Below, piece after piece: positions 1 to 9,570 of a DNA stretch of 64,000 nt. The notes below the pieces were generated by a model that worked only from the letters and a program-made list of their open reading frames with translations, ran no database searches and had not been told where the DNA came from. Position numbers and translations under genes: made by a program. Position 1 is the stretch's first letter, and each line of letters opens with the position of its first letter. This DNA comes from Paenibacillus sp. 1001270B_150601_E10 (GTDB lineage: Bacteria > Bacillota > Bacilli > Paenibacillales > Paenibacillaceae), in NCBI RefSeq assembly GCF_015558675.1, contig NZ_JADMOL010000001.1:620373-684372 (forward strand), read 5' to 3'.

Positions 1-1306
1 CCTCCACATGCAAGCACCATTCAGGATGCGCTCTGTACAGATCGCTGTCTGGAGACACCATCTCCGGCTCGAACCAGAGCCCGAACTTCAGATTCTTGCT
101 GTGGAAGTCTTCGTATACGCCATGCAGCCCGTTTGGCAGCTTCTTTCGATCTTCCACCCAGTCGCCAAGCGAGCTGTTATCGCTATCGCGTCTGCCGAAC
201 CAGCCATCATCAAGCACAAACATTTCGATGCCAAGCTCGCTTGCAACCGAACCAATCTGACCCAGCTTCTCTGCATTGAAGCTGAAATACGTGGCCTCCC
301 AATTATTCACTTTCACAGGACGAACTTCATCCCGATAAAGACCGCGGCAAAGACGTTCTCGGTATAAACGATGATACGTTCTTGACATCTCTCCTATGCC
401 TTCATAGGAATATACCATCACGACCTCCGGCGCCTGGAAAGACTCTCCGCTGTCCAGCAGCCACGAAAAGTCAAACGGATTGATACCCATGAGCACACGA
501 GTCGTTCCGTACTGATCAACATCTGCTCGACCGACAAAGCTTCCGCTATAGACGAAGCTAAAGCCGTATGCTTCTCCACTGCTCTCCGTTGCATCAGGAG
601 ATACCAAAGCAAGGAATGGGTTATGCTCATGCCCGCTTGCACCACGGCGACTCTCAATTGCAACGGCCCCGCTAGTCAGCGGAGTGCGCTTCACATGCCG
701 CTCTCTTGCCCATGTGCCGGCGAGATGAATCATCTCATACTGATCATGATGGAAATCAACCGCTGCGCTCAATGCCGCTTCCAAGCGAACAGCATGCACG
801 TTCTCGTTAATGATGCGAGCAGATCGGGTAATAACGTCGCGGTCTTGGTAGACACTGTATTGCAAGATCACTTTTAGCCCGCTCACGCGATCTTGCAGCT
901 CAATCTCAAGCGTATCTGCCTCTTCGTCCTGCTCAACATATACGGCTGGCAATCCTTCAAGGCGAGGCTTGCCTTTATTTATGCGGTGCGTCACATACTC
1001 AATCTCTGTCGCAGAGGTACCATCCGCGTAGCGCAGCTCTAGCGCAGGATGTCTAAAATCTCCTGTACCGTAAGCAGGGTATTCTTGCGGCAAGGTATCC
1101 AGCGTCATCGTTGATTTCGACGAATCCCAGTTCGGGCTGAAGGATGGTCGCTGGGCATAGTGAATAAAGTGCTGCATTCCTCCACTTACCCTTCTTCCCC
1201 AATACACATGAGCAAGGAATCTCCCATCTACAATCTGCATGACATAGCTTGTCTTTGGTGTGTGCAGGTAAATAAGCTGATCCTGCTCGTTAACATGAAT
1301 GCTCAT
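1..1306 (-). CDS. Alpha-galactosidase, GH36 family (3' end outside window)
   Basis: Likely hydrolyses terminal alpha-galactosides in the cytoplasm. The reading frame begins at ATG 1306, with GAGGAG about 9 nt upstream, and stays open to base 1, so the C-terminal part lies beyond the window. The N-terminal half is the beta-sandwich typical of GH36. It is followed by NWEATYFSFN, then FVLDDGWFGRRD, then GLWFEPEMV near the edge, all hallmarks of the GH36 catalytic barrel. The nucleophile-containing segment would come after the edge and cannot be checked. It lies 78 bp downstream of the Gfo/Idh/MocA gene on the same strand, so a shared transcript with the next two genes is likely. Family call firm; substrate inferred. 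Confidence 0.88.
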   Translation of the reverse strand, partial: MSIHVNEQDQLIYLHTPKTSYVMQIVDGRFLAHVYWGRRVSGGMQHFIHYAQRPSFSPNWDSSKSTMTLDTLPQEYPAYGTGDFRHPALELRYADGTSATEIEYVTHRINKGKPRLEGLPAVYVEQDEEADTLEIELQDRVSGLKVILQYSVYQDRDVITRSARIINENVHAVRLEAALSAAVDFHHDQYEMIHLAGTWARERHVKRTPLTSGAVAIESRRGASGHEHNPFLALVSPDATESSGEAYGFSFVYSGSFVGRADVDQYGTTRVLMGINPFDFSWLLDSGESFQAPEVVMVYSYEGIGEMSRTYHRLYRERLCRGLYRDEVRPVKVNNWEATYFSFNAEKLGQIGSVASELGIEMFVLDDGWFGRRDSDNSSLGDWVEDRKKLPNGLHGVYEDFHSKNLKFGLWFEPEMVSPDSDLYRAHPEWCLHVE

Positions 1307-1383
1307 GAATACAGCCACTCCTCAAAATGCTTTTTCCTTATAGTAAAGTGCCATGCTTTATGCTGAACATAGGATAGGTACAG

Positions 1384-2481
1384 CTATATATGGAGAAATG
1401 TAGGATGAAGGCCTGCAGGCAAAGCTGCAGGCTGGTCGCAATCACTGTGCATCACGATATGAACACCCTGTTCCGCAGATGCATGGAAGCCATGCATGGT
1501 CTCCAATACATGGTACGCAAGCCTTCCGCTTGCCCGATGCGCCGTGCCTCGCGCAATAGCAGCTGCCATTTCCGCCGCGCCCAGCCCTCTTGCATTTTCA
1601 GCATAGCCATGTGTAAGCTCTATTTCCTTCCACTCCGACTCGCCAGACTTACGCAGCATGACCTTTCCTCCGAAATCATTCGGGTCTGGCACAAGCAGGC
1701 TGCCTCCTGTGCCGTACACCTCCATCCGCGGAAGAACAGATCCACCTGGGATATCAAAGCTTGTCAGCAGCGTCGCAATCGGACCTGCCTTGAACTCCAT
1801 AATCCCCGCTACATGTGTAGGAACCTCAACTCGAATCTTCTCTCCAGCTTTCGGCTCACTTGTAATCGTTCTTTCCGGGGCCGAGATCCGGGCTGCTCCT
1901 GTCACGCGATGGATCGGACCCAGCATGGCAATCAATACCGTTATATAATAAGGGCCCATATCAAATAATGGGCCGCCACCCTTCATGTAATAGAAGGCAG
2001 GATCAGGATGCCAGGATTCATGCCCGCCGCTCATCATAAAGGCTGTCGCTCCAACAGGGGTACCGATGGCCCCTTCTAGAATGAGCTTCACGCAAGTTTG
2101 AATTCCACCCCCAAGGAAGGTATCTGGAGCACCTCCAACATACAAGCCCCTTGCTTCTGCAACACGAAGAACCTCTTTCCCTTCTTCCAATGAAACGGCA
2201 AACGGCTTCTCCACATATACATGCTTGCCTGCTTCAAGAGCCTGCAAATTAACCGCTGCATGAGCCTTTGGAATCGTCAGATTAATGATCAGGTCAATCT
2301 CAGCATCCATAAGCATGTCTTCGACTGACAATGCTCGGATCCCATATTGAAGCCCCTTTGCCTCCGCACGCGATCGATCCAGATCCGCAATTGCAGTAAT
2401 CTCCATTGATTCAAATCGACGGCCATTTTGAAGATAAATACCGCTAATATTCCCCGCACCTATGATTCCTGCCTTTAGCAT
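1384..2481 (-). CDS. Gfo/Idh/MocA family oxidoreductase
   Basis: 365-residue NAD(P)-dependent sugar or polyol dehydrogenase-type protein. The N-terminal Rossmann motif is GIIGAGNISG (residues 5-14). The family lysine motif EKPF follows at about residue 93, and the C-terminal alpha/beta domain is intact. AGGAGAG precedes the ATG by 7 nt. It sits between a ThuA-like gene (66 bp upstream) and an alpha-galactosidase, which suggests a role in sugar catabolism. The substrate cannot be read from the sequence: this family covers inositol, glucose-fructose and many 3-keto-sugar reactions. Confidence 0.88.
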   Translation of the reverse strand: MLKAGIIGAGNISGIYLQNGRRFESMEITAIADLDRSRAEAKGLQYGIRALSVEDMLMDAEIDLIINLTIPKAHAAVNLQALEAGKHVYVEKPFAVSLEEGKEVLRVAEARGLYVGGAPDTFLGGGIQTCVKLILEGAIGTPVGATAFMMSGGHESWHPDPAFYYMKGGGPLFDMGPYYITVLIAMLGPIHRVTGAARISAPERTITSEPKAGEKIRVEVPTHVAGIMEFKAGPIATLLTSFDIPGGSVLPRMEVYGTGGSLLVPDPNDFGGKVMLRKSGESEWKEIELTHGYAENARGLGAAEMAAAIARGTAHRASGRLAYHVLETMHGFHASAEQGVHIVMHSDCDQPAALPAGLHPTFLHI

Positions 2482-2547
2482 CGATACACTCTCCTATCAT
2501 CTGAGGATGATTCTAAAACAAACACTTGCGGCATTTGTGCTGCATCC

Positions 2548-3207
2548 TTACTCTCCTGCGGAGCACCAATGGAAGCCTCTTTTCATCAGTTCTTTGACGA
2601 TAGGCTGATCAAGCACGGATACGTTGTGGCCAAGCGAATTATAGTACACTCGTCCTTTTCCCCAGCGCTTCGTCCAAATAACCGGCATATCAACCTCCCC
2701 ATTGGCGGCATGGGGTCCAGATTCCGCTTTGAAGCGCGTTGTAGCCAATACCTCCACCACAGGATCCACATGAAGATAATACTGCTCTGTCTTCACGGTA
2801 AAGTCCTCTATTCCATCCGTCAGCGGGCTGGAGGCTGTCTTGAAGTGAATGGTGTATTCCACGCCATCATTGCCAGGGTGCGCAACCCAATTGCCACCTG
2901 TCATAAACTGCCAATCGACATTGTCGCGAAAGGCATCGCACATTCCGCCATGGCAGCCCGCAAGTCCTACACCGCTTTGAACAGCCATCGAGACATGTTC
3001 CACAAGCGTCTGGTCGATTGTGCCCATCGTCCAGATCGGAATGATCAGGCTCAGCTGCTTTAGCTTCTCTATGTCACGGAACGCTTCAAGAGTGTCGCTT
3101 ACCTCAACATCGAAGCCGTCCTCCTCAAGCCATTTCCGAAATAAAGCCGCAACTTCTTTAGGTTGATGTCCCTCCCATCCCCCTTGAACGATTAATGCAG
3201 TAGGCAT
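2548..3207 (-). CDS. ThuA-like domain protein
   Basis: 219-residue protein of the ThuA (trehalose utilisation) class, a glutamine-amidotransferase-like fold with a nucleophile-elbow region (VGLAGCHGGMCDAF) and no other domain. I start it at ATG 3207 (MPTALIVQGGWEGH) because AGAGGAG lies 9 nt upstream; the frame extends 16 codons further without a ribosome site. ThuA proteins usually sit beside Gfo/Idh/MocA oxidoreductases, as here, and rhizobial ThuAB convert disaccharides to 3-keto forms. This is probably the first gene of the 3207-to-1 operon. Confidence 0.85.
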   Translation of the reverse strand: MPTALIVQGGWEGHQPKEVAALFRKWLEEDGFDVEVSDTLEAFRDIEKLKQLSLIIPIWTMGTIDQTLVEHVSMAVQSGVGLAGCHGGMCDAFRDNVDWQFMTGGNWVAHPGNDGVEYTIHFKTASSPLTDGIEDFTVKTEQYYLHVDPVVEVLATTRFKAESGPHAANGEVDMPVIWTKRWGKGRVYYNSLGHNVSVLDQPIVKELMKRGFHWCSAGE

Positions 3208-3707
3208 AACGATCCACTCCTCTTTGATTATGATAGTTACCTGTAATAGATTCATTTAATCTGATCGAATAATCGCACATCAATACAGATCAGCATATTT
3301 ATAAAAATAATAGCACCTCACCTATATGATGCGAATGGCAATCACTTATGCAGGATCATGATGATAACGAAAATCAATGTATAAGCAGCATGGCGAAGAT
3401 ATCGTTAACATTCGTAAGCATGCTAGATGAAGGTATAAACACACAGGCCTCCTTCCGTTAAACCTCCATATGTTGATACCGCTTACATAAAAGTGCGATA
3501 AACACTTTCCATTCATCATGCAAACATCCACCATACATTTCTCGCAAGCTATGACAAGGCAGGGTAACTCACGCATTATTCCCCCTTCTATCTTTCTATG
3601 TCATAAACAAAAAATCATGATCCTTGCTTACTCACTTCACCACCTTGTCTGAATATCCTGCTAGCAAATGGAGACATTCTGTCTTTTTCAATGATTTGTC
3701 ATAGGTT
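3208..3707. other. Intergenic region, about 500 bp without a gene
   Basis: AT-rich spacer upstream of the ThuA-like gene. It should contain that operon's promoter, but I could not pick a convincing -35/-10 pair. No reading frame with a ribosome site, no RNA gene and no repeat were seen. Confidence 0.5.
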
Positions 3708-3780
3708 AAAAAAAACGCCCCTTTAGCCTCGATACAACTGTACTTGGCACAAGTACGTCTCTCTAAGCCAAAGGAACGCA
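3708..3780 (-). terminator. Branched intrinsic terminator of the GH18-SLH gene
   Basis: Read on the minus strand: CCTTTGGCTT pairs with AGGCTAAAGG (10 bp with two G-U pairs). An inner hairpin GTACTT-gtgcc-AAGTAC sits in the loop, and a run of eight T ends it. Confidence 0.8.
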
Positions 3781-3797
3781 TTCGCTAGAAATATTTA

Positions 3798-5411
3798 TTA
3801 TCGCAGCAGGCTCTCCGCAGATTGGAGAACCGCTGCCATCTCAGCACGGGTCACGGCTCTTGTCGGGCGAAAGGTGCCATCTCCATAACCATCCAATACG
3901 CCTTGCTGTGCCAAGGCCTTAATCGAAGCACTTGACCATCGAGTAGTCGGCACATCCTTGAACGCCGTCGAACCGATTGCATGCTCTGTATCAAGCTTCA
4001 GCGTTCTCGCAAGCATCACGGCAAGCTGCTCTCTAGTCACCGCTTGATTCGGCCTGAAGCTTCCGTCTGCAAAGCCTGTGATGTAGCCAGCAGCTTGAGC
4101 CGCTTGAATATCGTTCCATGCCCAGTGATTCGCAGGCACATCCTTAAAGCTCACTTGCTCCGCTTGATCCGGTGCATTTCGATCTTGAATACGCATCAGC
4201 ACACTTGCCGCCTGCGCTCTTGTTAAGGATTGATTTGGCGCAAACTGGCCATTTGCCACACCAGTCATCCATTTTTCATGGAACACAAATTCGATTTGAT
4301 CCTTCGCCCAGTGACCAATCGTATCATAGAACAAGGTACCATTAAGCCAAGTCTTATAGTAATCCCACGTATTTCCAGATTCTTCATTCAGGCTCCAGTT
4401 GCCTGCGCCTTTCAGGTTATATTTGTTCACAAGCTGTAGCTTCGCCTTGATCGAGGCCTCATTTTCATACCAAACCGTATATTGGCCAGCAGACAGCGTT
4501 ACTCCATGAATGACGGGCTTCTTATCAGACGCCTTGATCGTAAATGTAGCCTTGGCGGATTGCTGCGTAGAGTCGTAGCTTACTTTGCCGTTATAATCCT
4601 GAATCAGTTGTTCGACCAGATGATTCTGTATGCCAAGCCCTTTATAGCGGCCATCCGCACTCCAATAGCGGCCATAGAATGGAATCCCCAGCACGATCTT
4701 TTCACTTGGAACAGTCTTTAGTGCCTGCTTAATGGTCTTCTCCACCCAAGGCAACCCTGCGACAGGACCCGGAGCGCCGCCTTGATAACTTTCATCATAG
4801 GACATGATCATCAGATAGTCGCTGACCTTTGCGAGCGCTGCGTTGTTATAAGAGCCATGCCAGCCAGTCGTCCACCCCTCTGGGTTCGCTGCTACCGCAG
4901 TTGACACTTCCTTATGAGCTGGTATGGCTTCTCGCAATCGACGAACAAGATCGGTATAAGCATCCCGCTCCTTTTCGGTTACATTTTCAATGTCCACATT
5001 CACGCCATCCAAATTATACTTCTCGATTGCCTGCGCAACCTGCTTCGTTAAGGCTGCTCGATTGGAAAGAGCCTTCTTGCCTAACTCGCGGTCCCAATGG
5101 TTGCTTAAGAAAGGAACAACCTTGATGCCCCGCTTATGCATCTCTGCAACAAAGTTCGGGTCAACTGCCTCTGTCAGCTTCAAGGAACCGTCTGAATTCA
5201 AGTCAAAATAGCTTGGCGACACCATGTCAAGACTCCCCTTCGTTGAATCAACCGCTTGAACATATTTGCTAGGCGTACCAAAGTATATATAAGCCATCGC
5301 AAACCGATCCGTGCCGGATGACGAAGCGGCCATCGCTGGTATACTGGTCATACTTATCGCCAAGATCGTCAAGCCAATGATGGCGCCTTTTATGTACCTC
5401 TTTACACTCAT
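3798..5411 (-). CDS. SLH-anchored GH18 glycosidase (chitinase/spore-hydrolase type)
   Basis: 537-residue secreted wall-bound hydrolase. ATG 5411 is chosen because GGGAGGAG lies 9 nt upstream; the frame extends 12 codons further without support. Residues 1-30 are a signal peptide (hydrophobic core, then AMA-A cleavage). The GH18 barrel follows, with YNLDGVNVDIENVT carrying the DxxDxDxE-type catalytic motif and its glutamate, and FYGRYW and WYENEAS later in the barrel. The C-terminal 170 residues are three SLH repeats (each FKDVP/HWA... then GYxxGxxDGxFRPNxxVTRxExA), which bind pyruvylated wall polymer. YdhD-like GH18 enzymes act on chitin or peptidoglycan; which applies here is not visible. 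A strong terminator follows, so it is monocistronic. Confidence 0.92.
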   Translation of the reverse strand: MSVKRYIKGAIIGLTILAISMTSIPAMAASSSGTDRFAMAYIYFGTPSKYVQAVDSTKGSLDMVSPSYFDLNSDGSLKLTEAVDPNFVAEMHKRGIKVVPFLSNHWDRELGKKALSNRAALTKQVAQAIEKYNLDGVNVDIENVTEKERDAYTDLVRRLREAIPAHKEVSTAVAANPEGWTTGWHGSYNNAALAKVSDYLMIMSYDESYQGGAPGPVAGLPWVEKTIKQALKTVPSEKIVLGIPFYGRYWSADGRYKGLGIQNHLVEQLIQDYNGKVSYDSTQQSAKATFTIKASDKKPVIHGVTLSAGQYTVWYENEASIKAKLQLVNKYNLKGAGNWSLNEESGNTWDYYKTWLNGTLFYDTIGHWAKDQIEFVFHEKWMTGVANGQFAPNQSLTRAQAASVLMRIQDRNAPDQAEQVSFKDVPANHWAWNDIQAAQAAGYITGFADGSFRPNQAVTREQLAVMLARTLKLDTEHAIGSTAFKDVPTTRWSSASIKALAQQGVLDGYGDGTFRPTRAVTRAEMAAVLQSAESLLR

Positions 5412-5734
5412 GCTATGAATCTCCTCCCTTGTAAAAGATAGATTCATCTTGGCATGAGCAAATCTTCAGCAACAAGATCTAAAAATTGGTAGGATCATAG
5501 ATTTATACCGTTATGCACAAATAAAACCTAGGTGTGTACTGAGGTTGAGCCATACCGCATGTATATTATGAGAAAATGATGAGAAAGGAAAGGGTTGACA
5601 ATTGGTAAATCGTAGGCATCGAACGTCATCCTTAGACAGGGCGGACTTTTATTCCAGCAAAGCAAGTGAGAAGAAACATTTAAACAGTCTAAATGAATGA
5701 CCTTTATCGGCTAAACCTTAAAGCTTTTGATTGG

Positions 5735-5805
5735 AAAAAATAGAGGAAAGACTGTCCTCCGCTACACTGCGAATCTATCCATTTGTGTCGTGGAAGACAG
5801 CCTTT
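5735..5805 (-). terminator. Intrinsic terminator of the stalk-domain gene
   Basis: Minus strand: AAAGGCTGTCTTCC pairs with GGAGGACAGTCTTT, a 14-bp stem with two G-U pairs. Loop of about 31 nt containing ACAC/GTGT, followed by a T-rich stretch. Confidence 0.75.
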
Positions 5806-5837
5806 ATGTAACAATCCATTCCGCATACAAGCATGGA

Positions 5838-6377
5838 TTACTTCGAAGCGAGCAGTTTCTGCTTCTCTTTATTCAAACTTTCAATCTCCTTATCGATGTC
5901 CGCATTTTCAGCCTTGGCAGCCTTTACGAAAGCAAGATGGTATTTGTAGTCCTTGTCATTTTGCAGGCCTGTCTGATCTTTTCCATACTTAGATCGAAGT
6001 TCGCCCAGCTTCTTCTCGCTGTCGCCAATGCTTTCGCTATTCGCCTTCATCTTTTCCTTATTCGCTTGGATCTTAGCGTTGATTTCTTCAATTCTAGTCA
6101 GGTTGGATGGGCCTGAGCCTCCTGTATCTTTACGATTCAGCTTTACCGCTCCATCCTCGTAGGATACCTGCAACCCCGTCATTTCGCCCACTTTGCGAAC
6201 TGGCGCATACGTCACGCCATCAATGATGATCGCATCGGTATTCACCTTAGTGCTCCCTATATAAAGAGAAACCATCTTCTCCACTTTCTTGCCGACAAGC
6301 GAGCTGCTCGATGCCCATACGGCTGTTCCTCCACCTAGCACGGCCACACACAGTCCGATCATGATCCATTTCTTCAT
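5838..6377 (-). CDS. Exported stalk-domain protein with coiled-coil tail
   Basis: 179 residues. ATG 6377 is used (GGGAGGTG about 10 nt upstream); an upstream in-frame TTG lacks a ribosome site. Residues 1-22 are a hydrophobic signal (MKKWIMIGLCVAVLGG). Residues 45-85 contain VDGVTYAPVRKVGEMTG followed by a beta-rich segment: half of a copper-amine-oxidase N-terminal-like stalk domain, common in paenibacilli. From about residue 90 to the end it is highly charged and helical (K/E/N-rich heptads, IEEINAKIQANKEKMK), most likely a coiled coil. No enzyme domain. Function unknown; a structural envelope role is inference only. Confidence 0.78.
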   Translation of the reverse strand: MKKWIMIGLCVAVLGGGTAVWASSSSLVGKKVEKMVSLYIGSTKVNTDAIIIDGVTYAPVRKVGEMTGLQVSYEDGAVKLNRKDTGGSGPSNLTRIEEINAKIQANKEKMKANSESIGDSEKKLGELRSKYGKDQTGLQNDKDYKYHLAFVKAAKAENADIDKEIESLNKEKQKLLASK

Positions 6378-6790
6378 GATGATAACAGCACCTCCCAATC
6401 AGTTGTTGAATGAATGAAAATGAGTCTACCTATGTTTACACCACAGCAGGAAGTATGAATCCTATCATGTAGAGGTCACTGATAATGACCCCCCTCATGA
6501 AGCAATGCTCCGAATCTAACTATGTACGATTATAACGTTTTATGTCGCTTGGTGCTTTTCAATTTCGTCATCTTTATGTGAACGATAATCATCGATTTGG
6601 CTTTGGTGTGAATGATAAAGACAGCTTTTGAGTAAATGATGTCGGGTTTTGAGTAACGCTTTTTAACCGCTACTTCCGATATGCTGAACATGTAATGACC
6701 GATATCATCACGGGCAGATCAATAAGCGGTTGCCATCGTTAAACAAAACAAATATTGAACGGCTGGTCCAAGCTGATTTTAGACCGAATA
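6378..6790. other. Divergent intergenic region, about 410 bp
   Basis: Lies between two divergently transcribed genes and so must hold both promoters. A TATAAT (minus strand, about 6530-6535) is visible but has no clear -35 partner. No gene or repeat seen. Confidence 0.4.
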
Positions 6791-6806
6791 AGGGAGGATT
6801 GCTTTC

Positions 6807-7637
6807 TTGCAGATCAACATCTATAAAGCATTATGGGGAATGGAAGGAACGTACGAGGAACAGTTCAAACGGATCGCTGAGGCTGGATATAAGGGCATTG
6901 AAGCTTCACTTCCCTCACCTAAGGATTCTGAACGCTTCAAAGCGCTTCTTCAAGAGCATCGTCTGGACTTTATCGCCTTAATCGCAACGAGCGGAGCAGA
7001 TCACGCCCTATCCTTTGCTGAGCAGGTAGAGCGATGCTTGGACTTTAAGCCGCTGCTGATTAACGCTCACAGTGGGAAGGATTCAATGACCTTTCGTGAC
7101 CAAGTTGCCTTTTTCACACAAGCACTGATGATTGAGGAGCAAGCAGGTATCCCAGTAGCCCACGAGACGCACCGTGGCCGTGCAATGTTTACCCCTTGGG
7201 GAACCCGCAATCTTATCGAAGAACTCCCCTCACTCAAGCTAACTGCAGATTTCAGCCATTGGTGCTGTGTCTGTGAATCACTGCTGCACGATCAGGAGGA
7301 GTGCCTTCGCTTTCTCTTCCCTCATGTCATTCACATTCATGCACGTGTAGGCTATGCGGAGGGTCCTCAGGTTCCTCATCCTGGAGCGCCTGAATATGCT
7401 GGCGAGCTTCAAGCTCATGAGGCATGGTGGGAACAAATCATCACAACAAAGCGTGCAGCAGGCTATACCGCGATGTCCATTACTCCAGAGTACGGGCCGC
7501 CGGGATATATGCATACGCTGCCATTCACTGGTCAGCCAGTGTCCGATCTATGGGAGGTATGCTTATGGATGGCTAATCGAGTTGAAGAGCAATTTCGTGC
7601 CCCGCTGGAAAATGCGACTTCTCATCAGTCTGGCTAG
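6807..7637 (+). CDS. Sugar phosphate isomerase/epimerase (xylose-isomerase-like TIM barrel)
   Basis: 276 residues with a TTG start; GGGAGG lies 9 nt upstream and no in-frame ATG is better placed. The sequence fits the AP-endonuclease-2/IolE-like TIM barrel: KGIEASLP near residue 30, PVAHETHRGRAMFTP near 115 with the metal-site glutamate and histidine, LTADFSHWCCV near 145, HIHARVGYAEGP near 180, and ITPEYGPPGY near 230. These supply the usual E/D/H/E metal ligands. Members isomerise or epimerise sugars or inositol derivatives; the substrate cannot be told. It stands alone, with a terminator 165 bp downstream. Confidence 0.85.
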   Translation: MQINIYKALWGMEGTYEEQFKRIAEAGYKGIEASLPSPKDSERFKALLQEHRLDFIALIATSGADHALSFAEQVERCLDFKPLLINAHSGKDSMTFRDQVAFFTQALMIEEQAGIPVAHETHRGRAMFTPWGTRNLIEELPSLKLTADFSHWCCVCESLLHDQEECLRFLFPHVIHIHARVGYAEGPQVPHPGAPEYAGELQAHEAWWEQIITTKRAAGYTAMSITPEYGPPGYMHTLPFTGQPVSDLWEVCLWMANRVEEQFRAPLENATSHQSG

Positions 7638-7802
7638 ATAAGATTGTTGGTCTAACTTCATTGTCTTATCACTTCATTTAAGGACTCAGGAGGATGAACG
7701 AACACGATTATAGCGACAGCAAGATAGATCATCCAAACCAAAGGCATGGAAGAGACCTATTCTAATGAGCCACAGTCACCTAGTCTATCTATTGCTTGCA
7801 AC

Positions 7803-7840
7803 AAAAAAAAGGTTCCAGAAAGAAGCCGGAACCTTTTTTT
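7803..7840. terminator. Bidirectional intrinsic terminator
   Basis: A-run, GGTTCC, 11-nt loop, GGAACC, T-run. It serves convergent genes on both sides. Confidence 0.9.
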
Positions 7841-7860
7841 CATTTCACTTAATGATTGCT

Positions 7861-8259
7861 TTACTCTTCCTTTAGCTCGCTCATAATACGCTTAAATGCA
7901 TCATTCATCTGACTGTGGATATGCACATTTTTGCTGCCTGCCACCTTAACAGCATAGCTAGCAAAGTTCAAGCCTGCGCCAAACAACTGAAGGGCACCGT
8001 TCGAAAGATCGCCTTGCTTCAACAGCCCGATGCCATCCTTCATAAAGTTCTGGCTCTCATCCCAGTGGCAATCCGCAATATACTTGTCCCCAGCATGGTA
8101 CGCCTTCAAATTGTCGACGATCTTTTGCGCTGTCTCCTCTGAAATAGAAGCATCAAGCTCCATCAGCATCTGATTAATTGGCTTCACCAATTGCGCATAT
8201 AGGCTGTCGTATGCCTCGCAGGTTTCCTTAATTTCTTGTCTCAAGTTCACATTATTCAT
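7861..8259 (-). CDS. Hypothetical cytosolic protein, 132 aa
   Basis: No family recognised. GGAGAGG lies about 8 nt before ATG 8259. The protein has no signal peptide or membrane segment and looks mostly helical and mildly acidic. Visible features are a long helical N-terminal half and an alanine/glycine-rich stretch (LQLFGAGLNFASYAVKVAG) that is amphipathic rather than membrane-spanning. Monocistronic, with its own terminator just downstream. Coding status is supported by the ribosome site, length and terminator placement. Confidence 0.7.
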   Translation of the reverse strand: MNNVNLRQEIKETCEAYDSLYAQLVKPINQMLMELDASISEETAQKIVDNLKAYHAGDKYIADCHWDESQNFMKDGIGLLKQGDLSNGALQLFGAGLNFASYAVKVAGSKNVHIHSQMNDAFKRIMSELKEE

Positions 8260-8431
8260 GTGTACCCTCTCCTTCTTCTACTTTTTAAACACATTTGTAT
8301 GTTATGTTATTACCCATATTAAACGATAAACAAATCATAACGAATGCAAATAATATCGTTGAATCGGAATAAAATGGATATGATGTGCAGCTCAGATCTT
8401 TGCGAAAAGCCTGATTATTTAAGGAGGGCCT

Positions 8432-9481
8432 ATGAAAACAACGAATCTTTCCCATTACACAAAAGCTTTTGATCAAATCGCCCAATCTCGTTACATACAA
8501 GAAGCAATCGTCTACATCGAAAATACAAGCGGAGACTTTTCGTGGAGCAAGGGATTCGGAGGCAGAGATATCGATTCCCCACTGCTTATGGCTAGCATTG
8601 GCAAATTATTTACCACAACTTGTATACTTGCCCTTCGTGAGAAAGGCATGCTCTCGTTGGACGATAAGCTTACAACCTATATCGATAAAAGGAAATTAAG
8701 CGGACTGCATATCTATAAATCTGCCGATTACTCGCAAGACTTAACGATCTCCGACCTCCTATTCCAAGTGAGCGGACTGCCGGATATTTTTGAGGAAAGC
8801 AAGGATTCCACTAAGGCAAAGGCCATTAAGGAGGATTTCGCCTACTCCTTTGACGATATGCTGGATTGGACAAAGCAGTTGAAGCCGCACTTCGCACCAC
8901 GTACAACAGGCCGGGCTCATTACGCGGACATTAATTTTGATTTGCTTGGAGAAGTGATTGAGAAGGCTTATGGTGCTTCAATAGCGGAAGCTTACGAGGA
9001 TTTTATTTTCACACCACTCAAACTAAAGCATACCTATCTTCCTCTTTATGGCGAGGATCATATTCCTTCTATCTGCTACAAAGATAACAAGATCGATATC
9101 CCGCAGTTTGTGTGCAGCTGCCGAGCAAGCGGAGGAACGATCACAACAGCAAGAGAATTGATGATCTTTCTTAAGGCATTCTGGGGAGGAACTTTGTTTA
9201 ATCGCGAGGTATTAGACCAACTTGCACAGTATCGCAAACTTCAGATCACAATGGGACCTATTCAGTATGGGGGCGGCTACATGCGAATTGGACTAGGAGG
9301 CTTGCTAACAGCTTTCAGAGGGAACGGAGAACTGCTTGGTCACTCTGGTACATCCGGATCCTTTGCGTTCTATCATCCGGATAAAGACCTCTACTATGTA
9401 GGTGATCTCAATCAGCTGGCCAAACCTTCCTGGCCCATCCGGTTGGTCATGAAGCTTGCAATGGGGGCACCTGAAGGTTAG
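8432..9481 (+). CDS. Serine hydrolase, beta-lactamase/PBP class C family
   Basis: 349 residues, AAGGAGGG 5 nt before the ATG. Active-site SxxK is SIGK (Ser55-Lys58). The YxN element is the YADIN segment near residue 171. The third box is HSGTSG near 309, as in esterase-type class C homologues (HxG instead of KTG). There is no signal peptide, so it is probably cytoplasmic or non-classically exported. Family members are DD-peptidases, esterases or beta-lactam-hydrolysing enzymes; the HSG box favours an esterase or peptidase over resistance. A small membrane-protein gene follows 90 bp downstream. Confidence 0.86.
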   Translation: MKTTNLSHYTKAFDQIAQSRYIQEAIVYIENTSGDFSWSKGFGGRDIDSPLLMASIGKLFTTTCILALREKGMLSLDDKLTTYIDKRKLSGLHIYKSADYSQDLTISDLLFQVSGLPDIFEESKDSTKAKAIKEDFAYSFDDMLDWTKQLKPHFAPRTTGRAHYADINFDLLGEVIEKAYGASIAEAYEDFIFTPLKLKHTYLPLYGEDHIPSICYKDNKIDIPQFVCSCRASGGTITTARELMIFLKAFWGGTLFNREVLDQLAQYRKLQITMGPIQYGGGYMRIGLGGLLTAFRGNGELLGHSGTSGSFAFYHPDKDLYYVGDLNQLAKPSWPIRLVMKLAMGAPEG

Positions 9482-9570
9482 TTTCAATATCTAATTGCCA
9501 TGTCTTTTACCGCTATTCAAATGGAACATTATTCCTTGATGGACGTATTGATTGGCAGAGAGGTGATCTA

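Noticed and set aside
7694-7765. 23-codon frame MNEHDYSDSKID...
   Set aside because: AGGAGG directly abuts the ATG (spacing zero), no helix, no terminator of its own.
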